Of a stretch of 8,444 nt of DNA, positions 1 to 5,933 are shown in pieces. The position numbers and the translations under genes are program-made. Each line of letters opens with the position of its first letter. Positions within the stretch are counted from its first letter, which is position 1. Below the pieces are notes generated by a model. It did no database searches. It saw only the letters and a program-made list of their open reading frames with translations, and was not told the origin of the DNA. The stretch is from Pseudomonadota bacterium (GTDB taxonomy: Bacteria > Desulfobacterota > Desulfobacteria > Desulfobacterales > RPRI01), in NCBI GenBank assembly GCA_018819005.1, contig JAHJQU010000226.1, positions 1-8,444 on the forward strand. The letters run 5' to 3'.

Positions 1-1992
1 ATGCTGTTTAAAACCGGTGCTATAAAGCGTCTTGGGCGAGTTGAAGATGGAAATACTGCCATGGATTTTGAACCGGAAGAATTAAAACGGTTAATAAGCA
101 TCAGCAGCGGGTTTCATCAACTTAACTGGAAAAAACATGTTGTTTCACTTATTGATACGCCGGGAGATCAGAATTTTTTTACTGATACGATGAACTGTAT
201 GCAAGGCGCTGATGGAGCTATAGTTGTAATTGATGCCGTTGACGGCATAAAAGTTCAAACCGAGTTGGCATGGGACTATGCAAAGGAATTTGGCCTTCCA
301 TGTGCCATATTCATCAATAAATTAGACAGGGAACGCTCTGATTTTGCTCGTACATTAAAAGATGCGGTAAGTGTTTTTGACCCCAAACCAATTATAATTC
401 AATTGCCGTTGGGATCTGAAAATAATTTCAGGGGAGCCGTAGATCTTATCACCATGAAGGCGCATGTTTACGGTACTGGCGGTAAAGTCACAATTGGCGA
501 TATCCCGGCAGACATGATTGAATTGGCTAACAGGGAAAGAGAAGCTCTTATTGAAAATGTTGCTGAAGCAGATGACAATCTTATTGAACGATATCTTGAG
601 GGAGAAACTCTTTCCGATGATGAAATAAGATCGGCTTTAAGAAAAGGCACAATATCAAGAGCATTTATCCCCGTTATTTGTGGTTCGACAATTAAAGATA
701 TATGTATAGATCTTTTACTTGACCTGATCATAAATTGCATGCCTTCTCCAAACGAAAGAACACCCAAAAAAGGTGTTAACCCGAATAATGGCGAAACAAT
801 CGAACGAACCCCTGATCCCGATACTCCATTTTCCGCCCTTGTGTTTAAAACAGTTGCCGATCCATATGCCGGGCGCCTCTCAATAATTAAAATTGTTTCA
901 GGTTCACTTGGAGAAAGCGGTAATTTTTACAATGCAAACAAAGAAACAAAAGAGCGTTATAATCAGCTTCTCACGATAGCCGGCAAGGAACAAAAACCCA
1001 TTACCGAAGCAGGCGCCGGAGAAATTGTTGCTGTTGCAAAACTCAAGGAAACCACGACCGGAGATACTCTATGTGACGAAAACAATAAAATTAAATTTGA
1101 AAGCATAAAACCGCTGCCTACACTCATATCTTTTGCTGTAGGATCAAAAGTTAAAGGTGAGGAGGATAAAATATTCCTTTCTCTTTCAAAGCTGCTGGAA
1201 GAAGACAGCGCGTTGAAAATCGAAAGAAACGCGGAGACCAAGGAAATACTCCTGTCAGGAAGAGGCCAGGTTCATATAGAAGTTGTGGTTGAGAAGGTAA
1301 AAAGAAAATTCAATGTCGATGCCCAGCTCAACACTCCCAAGGTCCCATACAGAGAAACAATTAAGAAAAAAGTCAGAGTTCAGGGAAGGCATAAAAAGCA
1401 GTCCGGTGGACACGGTCAGTTTGGTGATTGCTGGATCCAGATGGAGCCTTTGCCGAGAGGAAGCGGGTTTGAATTTGTTGATGCCATTGTCGGTGGCTCT
1501 ATTCCACGGCAATATATTCCCGCTGTTGAAAAAGGCATTATTGAATCAAGCCAGAAAGGCGTTCTTGCCGGATTTACGTGTGTCGATTTCAGAGTAACTC
1601 TTGATGACGGGTCTTTTCACGCTGTTGATTCATCTGAAATGGCTTTTAAGATTGCCGGATCCATTGCCTTTAAAAAAGCCGTTCAGGAAGCAAAACCCGT
1701 ACTTCTTGAGCCGATAATGAAAGTCTCAATTACGACCCCTGATGAATACATGGGCGATATAATGGGAAACCTCAACAGCAGGCGTGGCAGAGTTCTTGGA
1801 ATGGACACTGCCGGTAAAAATCAGGTAATTTTGGCAAATGTTCCGATGTCTGAATTTCTGACATATGAGCCGGATCTGAGATCAATGACAGGTGGCCGGG
1901 GAATTTACACCATGGAATTTTCACATTATGATGAAGTTCCTGCTCAACTTGCAGAAAAGATTATTGAAGAAGCAAATAAAGAAAAGGAATAA
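1..1992 (+). CDS. Elongation factor G-like GTPase (EF-G2-type paralogue), 5' end cut off by window
   Basis: Cytoplasmic translational GTPase of the EF-G superfamily; 663 residues are visible. The G domain (about 1-255) shows G3 DTPG at 52-55, G4 NKLD at 106-109 and a G5-like CGST at 227-230. Domain II follows (about 275-355), then domain III (365-440, with SGRGQVHIE), domain IV (445-565, with the KKQSGGHGQFGD loop) and domain V (566-650). The P-loop GxxxxGK(S/T) is absent because the reading frame is already open at base 1: the first residues (LFKTGA...GRVEDGNT) align with the segment just after the P-loop in EF-G2-like proteins, so about 25 residues lie upstream and the ATG at base 1 is an internal Met. 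The HGQFGD tip and GRVEDGNT stretch point to the EF-G-like paralogue group rather than the canonical fusA product of the str operon; no ribosomal protein genes are nearby. Its exact role (translocation, recycling or other) cannot be read from sequence. It converges with the kinase gene. Confidence 0.93.
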   Translation: MLFKTGAIKRLGRVEDGNTAMDFEPEELKRLISISSGFHQLNWKKHVVSLIDTPGDQNFFTDTMNCMQGADGAIVVIDAVDGIKVQTELAWDYAKEFGLPCAIFINKLDRERSDFARTLKDAVSVFDPKPIIIQLPLGSENNFRGAVDLITMKAHVYGTGGKVTIGDIPADMIELANREREALIENVAEADDNLIERYLEGETLSDDEIRSALRKGTISRAFIPVICGSTIKDICIDLLLDLIINCMPSPNERTPKKGVNPNNGETIERTPDPDTPFSALVFKTVADPYAGRLSIIKIVSGSLGESGNFYNANKETKERYNQLLTIAGKEQKPITEAGAGEIVAVAKLKETTTGDTLCDENNKIKFESIKPLPTLISFAVGSKVKGEEDKIFLSLSKLLEEDSALKIERNAETKEILLSGRGQVHIEVVVEKVKRKFNVDAQLNTPKVPYRETIKKKVRVQGRHKKQSGGHGQFGDCWIQMEPLPRGSGFEFVDAIVGGSIPRQYIPAVEKGIIESSQKGVLAGFTCVDFRVTLDDGSFHAVDSSEMAFKIAGSIAFKKAVQEAKPVLLEPIMKVSITTPDEYMGDIMGNLNSRRGRVLGMDTAGKNQVILANVPMSEFLTYEPDLRSMTGGRGIYTMEFSHYDEVPAQLAEKIIEEANKEKE

Positions 1993-2001
1993 CAGACGCC
2001 A

Positions 2002-4713
2002 TCAGACCGATATCGGAATTATAAATGAGAAAGTGGACCCTTTACCGGGTTCACTTTCCACCCATATTTTACCGTGATGATAATCAACAATTCGCTTTGT
2101 TATAGTCAAACCTAAACCGGTTCCGCGCGGGCGCCCCAATTTCGTATTAATCACCTGCTTGAATTTTTCAAATATCATATTCTGATGTTCGCGGCTGATC
2201 CCTATGCCGTTATCCGAAACATCAATCCTTAAGTATTTATTTTTTCCGCTCAGTTTTATATTAATATTTCCATCTTTATTGTCGCAAAATTTTACCGCGT
2301 TTGAAACAAGGTTGACCATTACCTGTACGAGTCTGTCTCTGTCGCCTGATACAAGAGGCACGGTAGCCGGTAAATCCAGATTTACTCTTATATTTTTTTC
2401 ATGAATAAGCTGGCTTGTGGCATTAACGGCTTCATTGACTATATCTTTTAAATCAATCAGGGAAATCTGCCATTCCATCCTGCCCGATTCCATTTTCTGA
2501 TAATCCAGAATCTGGCTGATAAGACGGGTTAATCTTTTGCTTTCATTAATTATTATCCCAGTAAAATTGCTGTGCTTTTCAGGACTTATATCCGGATTTT
2601 CATGAAGTATTTCAGCAAGAGATCTCACCGAAGTAAGAGGCGTCCTTAATTCATGCGTAACAGTTGAAATAAATTCATCCTTGAGCTGATCAAGCTCTTT
2701 GAGCCTTTCATTTGCGGCCTTTAACTCCGAGGTTGCTTTTTCAAGCTCCCGTGAATACGCGATAACCTGTCTTGTTTCATCCAGAATATCCATCACTTCA
2801 TCAATGCCGATGGGTTCTTCTTTGACAACCGAATCGACCATGACGCGCGCTGAAGCCGATCCTATGATCCCGGCAAGCAGTTTTTCAGCATAACTTACAA
2901 GTCCGGCATCTGCCGTTAAAGCTGCTTTCCAGTCGATGTTGCGCTTTTCCGCATATAAAGAAAAAGCTTCGTCGGCCCTTTGTTGCCCGAGAAACCTGCT
3001 CAGAAGAGACCGCAGATCAGGAACCGATGCAGTTCTCCTCCATATCGGAGATTCATCCGTTTCGCCTGAATGTCTGAATACATCCACGAAAAGGGTGGCC
3101 TGACTGTGTTCAATGGCAGTCGGACGGCTGTACATAGATACTCCTATGTAGGCGCCTATATTAGCAAGCATGCTCCAGAACAACGAATGAGCTATGTGAT
3201 CGAAATTCTGAAGCCCGAAAAGCTGGAAGGGTTTTAAAAACTCTATTCCGAAAGGTCCTTCAGTTACAAAACTCTGGGGAAGAAAACCGGCCTGAACAAG
3301 GGATGGGAAAACGAGTGTGTATGCCCATACCAGAATACCCGCGAGCAATCCGTATAAAGCCCCTGCCCTCGTTCCTCTCTTCCAGAAAATGCCTCCGAGT
3401 ATGGACGGGGCAAATTGCGCGACTGCGGCAAACGATACAAGGCCTATCGATACCAGGGCATAAAACTCACCGATGAACCGGAAATACATATAGCTGAGAA
3501 GCAGTACCAGGACTATGCTGCCCCTGCGTATTGAAAGCAGAATGCTGCTTAAATCGGCTCGTTTTGATATCTGGAAAAACTGCATGCGTATAAGAACCGG
3601 CATGGCAAGATCATTGCATATCATGGTTGAGAGCGCGATTGTTTCAACAATCACCATTCCCGTGGCAGCCGACAAACCGCCGATAAAAACAAAAAGAGCC
3701 AGCCCTTCCTTATGTTCGACCATGGGAAGGGTGAGCACAAATGTATCGGCGTCCACTTTCCCAATTCCGAAATGAAGAACTCCGCCCAGCGCAATCGGCA
3801 TAACAAAAATATTTATAGCAAGAAGGTACAAAGGGAAAAGCCATATGGCCTTGTTCAAGTGCTCTTCATTAACATTTTCAACAACGGCCACCTGGAATTG
3901 TCGCGGAAGAAACATTATAGCCATCATTGACAAAAATATATATATGCTCCAGTCCGTATAGGCTCCCGGGCTTTCTCCCATCGTAAATAGTTTTTTTAAT
4001 TCGGGAACAGCCTCGGCTTTTCTGAAGACATCCCCGAAACCGTCATATACTCCATAAGTGACAAATATACCGACCGCAAGAAAGGCAATAAGCTTTACCA
4101 TCGATTCGAAGGCTATTGCAGCCACAAGCCCTTCATGGCGTTCTGTAGCTTCAAGATGACGGGTTCCGAATAGAATTGTAAATATCGCAAGCAGAAGCGC
4201 GACATAAAAAGCCGTATCGGCAAGCACCGGTATATCCGCAAAATGAACCGGGTCTGATATCAGCGGATATTGCCTGATAAGAAGATAGCTGGTAGAAATC
4301 GCCTTAAGCTGAAGAGAAATATAAGGTATAATTCCAAGAACCGCAATAATCGTTACGATTCCTCCGAGAGTTGTGCTTTTGCCATAACGTGAAGCAATGA
4401 AATCGGCTATAGAGGTTATCCGGTGAACTTTGCTTATCCTGATTATTTTTCTTAACACAAACCAGCCGAGAAAGGCTATGAGTGTCGGACCTATGTAGAT
4501 GGTGAGAAATCCGGGTCCGGTGTTGACGGCTCGTCCTACGCTTCCATAAAATGTCCAGGCCGTGCAGTAAACCGCAAGCGACAGCGCATATATATACGGA
4601 TTGCTTATAATGCTTCGCCCGATATCAGCCCTTTTGTCGCCATAGTACGCAATCGCAAAAAGGAGCCCGATATAGCCGAATGAGACCGAAAGAATGGTTC
4701 CTGTCTCAAGCAT
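2002..4713 (-). CDS. Sodium/solute symporter (SSS)-STAC-histidine kinase fusion, CbrA-like sensor
   Basis: An inner-membrane hybrid in which an SLC5/SSS transporter acts as the input part of a sensor histidine kinase (903 residues). Residues 1-530 hold about 13 hydrophobic helices (e.g. 5-24, 38-59, 68-87, 117-136, 167-183, 196-222, 255-269, 289-312, 337-361, 398-411, 418-439, 452-473, 509-528). Residues ~605-650 (VSYAEKLLAGIIGSASARVM) match the STAC linker known from CbrA-type proteins. A coiled coil follows (~652-680), then HisKA with phospho-acceptor H687 in THELRTP, and HATPase_c with N-box N805, G1 DNGIGI (834-839), F-box FEKF (848-851) and G2 GTGLGL (864-869). All kinase boxes look intact. 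Unlike Pseudomonas CbrA, I see no PAS domain between STAC and HisKA, and no receiver domain. The ATG start has GAGG 7 bases upstream, overlapping the stop of the small membrane protein gene, which suggests translational coupling. The transported or sensed substrate is unknown and the partner regulator is not in the window. Confidence 0.94.
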   Translation of the reverse strand: MLETGTILSVSFGYIGLLFAIAYYGDKRADIGRSIISNPYIYALSLAVYCTAWTFYGSVGRAVNTGPGFLTIYIGPTLIAFLGWFVLRKIIRISKVHRITSIADFIASRYGKSTTLGGIVTIIAVLGIIPYISLQLKAISTSYLLIRQYPLISDPVHFADIPVLADTAFYVALLLAIFTILFGTRHLEATERHEGLVAAIAFESMVKLIAFLAVGIFVTYGVYDGFGDVFRKAEAVPELKKLFTMGESPGAYTDWSIYIFLSMMAIMFLPRQFQVAVVENVNEEHLNKAIWLFPLYLLAINIFVMPIALGGVLHFGIGKVDADTFVLTLPMVEHKEGLALFVFIGGLSAATGMVIVETIALSTMICNDLAMPVLIRMQFFQISKRADLSSILLSIRRGSIVLVLLLSYMYFRFIGEFYALVSIGLVSFAAVAQFAPSILGGIFWKRGTRAGALYGLLAGILVWAYTLVFPSLVQAGFLPQSFVTEGPFGIEFLKPFQLFGLQNFDHIAHSLFWSMLANIGAYIGVSMYSRPTAIEHSQATLFVDVFRHSGETDESPIWRRTASVPDLRSLLSRFLGQQRADEAFSLYAEKRNIDWKAALTADAGLVSYAEKLLAGIIGSASARVMVDSVVKEEPIGIDEVMDILDETRQVIAYSRELEKATSELKAANERLKELDQLKDEFISTVTHELRTPLTSVRSLAEILHENPDISPEKHSNFTGIIINESKRLTRLISQILDYQKMESGRMEWQISLIDLKDIVNEAVNATSQLIHEKNIRVNLDLPATVPLVSGDRDRLVQVMVNLVSNAVKFCDNKDGNINIKLSGKNKYLRIDVSDNGIGISREHQNMIFEKFKQVINTKLGRPRGTGLGLTITKRIVDYHHGKIWVESEPGKGSTFSFIIPISV
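2029..2058. terminator. Stem-loop between convergent genes, possible terminator for the EF-G-like gene
   Basis: A 12-bp stem with one G-T wobble (GAAAGTGGACCC at 2029-2040 against GGGTTCACTTTC at 2047-2058) closes a 6-base loop. It begins 36 bases after the EF-G-like stop codon but lies inside the last codons of the opposing kinase gene, encoding its conserved residues 885-895. No T-run follows immediately on the + strand; the nearest is ATATTTT about 6 bases further on. It is therefore not a textbook intrinsic terminator, but it is the strongest hairpin available to end the + strand transcript. Confidence 0.3.
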
Positions 4714-4722
4714 AATGGCGCC

Positions 4723-4947
4723 TCAGTCCCTTATGTCGGGAAATTTGTTATATTGAGGATACCGATTTATAATAACAACCAGTATAATCGATATTATCCA
4801 GACAAAAAAAAGATACAGATATAAAACTGGAATACCCGATATCGTGTTTGAAATATTGAATAGAGATAAAATCGGATAATTGTAGAGAACAACAACAAAC
4901 AAAAACAAGCCTACCAAGCGTCTGCTTTTTTCCTTATCGAAGGTCAT
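4723..4947 (-). CDS. Small two-helix membrane protein paired with the SSS-kinase (CbrX-like position)
   Basis: A 74-residue protein with a charged N-terminus (MTFDKEKSRR), a first hydrophobic helix at 11-30, a short turn with NYP (23-25) and GIP (38-40), a second helix at about 41-61 rich in aromatics (YLYLFFVW), and a polar tail. Translation is well supported: AAGGAG lies 8 bases before the ATG, and the gene ends 9 bases before the kinase start, whose Shine-Dalgarno overlaps this stop codon. From memory, small proteins with NYP...GIP..YLY signatures commonly precede SSS-type sensor kinases, and CbrX occupies this place ahead of cbrA in Pseudomonas. A role as an accessory subunit of the symporter domain or as a coupling/leader ORF is inference. 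No enzymatic motif is present. Confidence 0.85.
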   Translation of the reverse strand: MTFDKEKSRRLVGLFLFVVVLYNYPILSLFNISNTISGIPVLYLYLFFVWIISIILVVIINRYPQYNKFPDIRD

Positions 4948-5012
4948 CGGCTAATCTCCTTGGGAGGCCTTTGCATAACACCCCCTTTTGTCCGATTACT
5001 GTGTCAGGCTCA

Positions 5013-5058
5013 AATTTTAATCCTCGAAATACTCCAATGTATTTCTGTGGTTAAAATT
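5013..5058. repeat. Nested inverted repeat (~46 bases) upstream of the symporter-kinase operon
   Basis: Outer arms AATTTTAA (5013-5020) and TTAAAATT (5051-5058) are perfect complements. CC (5022-5023) can pair with GG (5049-5050) across a bulged T, and inner arms GAAATAC (5026-5032) and GTATTTC (5039-5045) pair perfectly around the 6-base loop TCCAAT. In all about 17 pairs form one long hairpin with a small internal loop. It fills the middle of the 148-base spacer (4948-5095) between the nuclease and the small membrane protein, and there is no gene in that spacer. It could be a dispersed palindromic repeat or a 5' leader structure; sequence alone does not decide. Confidence 0.55.
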
Positions 5059-5082
5059 ATCGCCTTCCTTGTACTTGGCCAA
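5056..5082 (-). promoter_or_regulatory. Weak candidate promoter for the small protein/SSS-kinase operon
   Basis: On the - strand, TTGGCC (5077-5082) and GATAAT (5056-5061) resemble -35 and -10 boxes, but the spacer is only 15 bases. It lies about 110 bases upstream of the small-protein ATG, so a transcript would carry the nested hairpin at 5013-5058 in its leader. This is the only reasonable sigma70-like pair I found in the spacer; it may be fortuitous. Confidence 0.2.
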
Positions 5083-5095
5083 AATTGGGCGTTCT

Positions 5096-5758
5096 TCAAA
5101 GGTCTCCCTGGCTGTTTTCGTTCAAGCATTTTTTACATGGGGCATAACCATCCCGATAAGCATCCCGTTTCCCTTTATAGATTTTTATGCCGTTCTTGTC
5201 AATTTTTCCTGCAAACGGGCAACTCTTTAAATGAAATCGTTTTGATCTGCTGTTTCCTATATATTTCCCTGGTTCATCATTCATGCTCTGCCACATGCCT
5301 TTATTTGATATCAGGGCATTTTGCTGTGACTTTAAAAACAGTTTTTCGTATTTTGCATTAGGTTTCCTGGGCAGACAATAAGCATATCCTGCTGCTATCA
5401 TAGCATTATTAATAAAAGTTCCGTCCGGCAAAAAGACATACGCAAGCAACCGGTTATACTGGTCATATTTTTCATTGTCGAATTCGAGGCGAATTTTTTT
5501 CAGATAAACCAGTCCCCGGTTTAATTCTCTTGCTTCATCCCCGAACGGTTCCGCTTTTGAATATTTGCTTTTAACTTCCGGCGCATTTATGCCTATGTAT
5601 CTTATACGCCCTCCATCACTCAAAACAATAGTATCACCGTCATCAACCCATCTGACTTCATAAAACTCGGAGCATTCGCCATAACTTCCTGAACATAACA
5701 GAATGAAAAGAAAACCGGTAACGATTATATTACAACAAATCCGGTCGGTTAATCTCAT
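5096..5758 (-). CDS. Secreted SNase-like thermonuclease with C-terminal Ada-type zinc-binding module
   Basis: A 220-residue exported nuclease. Residues 1-27 look like a signal peptide (hydrophobic 10-24, likely cleavage after SYG27), placing it in the periplasm or outside. The SNase domain spans about 32-155. By alignment with Staphylococcus nuclease, DGDT (40-43) gives metal-binding D42, R53 matches Arg35, E61 in NAPE matches the general base Glu43, and R103 in YDQYNR matches Arg87. The position of metal ligand Asp40 is N58, a substitution I recall in other family members. Residues 166-211 match the Ada metal-binding fold: YIGNSRSKRFH, H176-x3-C180, then GYAPC208-x2-C211, so Zn is probably held by one His and three Cys instead of Ada's four Cys. 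The ATG has AGGG 7 bases upstream, a modest site. Likely role is cleavage of extracellular or periplasmic DNA/RNA; the tail may bind nucleic acid or stabilise the fold. The stop codon abuts the repeat-rich spacer downstream. Confidence 0.9.
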   Translation of the reverse strand: MRLTDRICCNIIVTGFLFILLCSGSYGECSEFYEVRWVDDGDTIVLSDGGRIRYIGINAPEVKSKYSKAEPFGDEARELNRGLVYLKKIRLEFDNEKYDQYNRLLAYVFLPDGTFINNAMIAAGYAYCLPRKPNAKYEKLFLKSQQNALISNKGMWQSMNDEPGKYIGNSRSKRFHLKSCPFAGKIDKNGIKIYKGKRDAYRDGYAPCKKCLNENSQGDL

Positions 5759-5816
5759 TATATAACCCTAAAAATTTATCTGAAAGGATTTACAGGATTT
5801 GACGGATCAACTTGCA

Positions 5817-5843
5817 TCAGGCCGCTCCAGAAGAGCGGCCTGA
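5817..5843. repeat. Perfect 11-bp GC-rich hairpin
   Basis: TCAGGCCGCTC (5817-5827) and GAGCGGCCTGA (5833-5843) pair perfectly around the loop CAGAA. On the - strand, the direction of both flanking genes, the T-run lies before the hairpin and not after it, and on the + strand an A-run follows. It is therefore not a standard intrinsic terminator in either direction, although such a strong stem could still stabilise the 3' end of the radical SAM mRNA. Confidence 0.7.
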
Positions 5844-5861
5844 AAAAATCCTTACGCCTCC

Positions 5862-5886
5862 CGACATTCGATGCCCGATATTCGAT
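5862..5886. repeat. Direct repeat CGAYATTCGAT, two copies
   Basis: CGACATTCGAT (5862-5872) and CGATATTCGAT (5876-5886) are 11-base copies with one difference, at a 14-base period. They lie between the hairpin and the right end of the larger element. Confidence 0.5.
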
Positions 5887-5906
5887 TTTCTCGCCGAAGG
5901 CGACAC

Positions 5907-5933
5907 AATCCTGTCAATCCTGTTAATCCTGTC
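5907..5933. repeat. Three tandem 9-base units AATCCTGTY
   Basis: AATCCTGTC (5907-5915), AATCCTGTT (5916-5924) and AATCCTGTC (5925-5933) are contiguous. The last base is also the final base of the radical SAM gene's TAG stop codon (5933-5935 on the - strand), so the repeat abuts the 3' end of that gene exactly. An inverted, degenerate copy of the unit starts at 5786. Confidence 0.75.

Larger units (their letters stand above)
5786..5929. repeat. 144-base MITE/REP-like element with inverted ends
   Basis: The left end GGATTTACAGGATT (5786-5799) and right end AATCCTGTTAATCC (5916-5929) are inverted copies with one mismatch in 14. Between them lie an 11-bp perfect hairpin (5817-5843) and an 11-base direct repeat (5862-5886). 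The element fills almost all of the 174-base spacer between the radical SAM gene and the nuclease, with no ORF of its own. ACAGGATT-type repeats are, as I recall, frequent in intergenic DNA of several Deltaproteobacteria-like genomes. A non-autonomous mobile or REP-like element is the best guess; no target-site duplication could be defined. Confidence 0.55.

Noticed and set aside
1..3. ATG at base 1 as the true start of the EF-G-like gene
   Set aside because: The P-loop is missing and the first visible residues align with the segment just after it in homologues, so the gene begins upstream of the window.
4960..5361. Open + strand frame of 133 codons across the spacer and the nuclease 3' half
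   Set aside because: It is antisense to the zinc-module part of the nuclease, its proposed start overlaps the ribosome site region of the small membrane gene, and it shows no recognisable domain. The part over the spacer is explained by the palindromic repeat.
5757..5762. TATAAT as the -10 box of the nuclease gene
   Set aside because: The motif overlaps the ATG start codon on the - strand, so a transcript starting from it would lack the ribosome site.
5817..5843. Intrinsic terminator for the radical SAM gene
   Set aside because: The stem is strong, but on the - strand the T-run precedes it and no U-tract follows, so it does not fit a Rho-independent terminator.
5907..5933. CRISPR-like or iteron array
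   Set aside because: There are only three contiguous 9-base units with no spacers and no cas, rep or partition gene; a simple tandem array within a larger palindromic element explains it.
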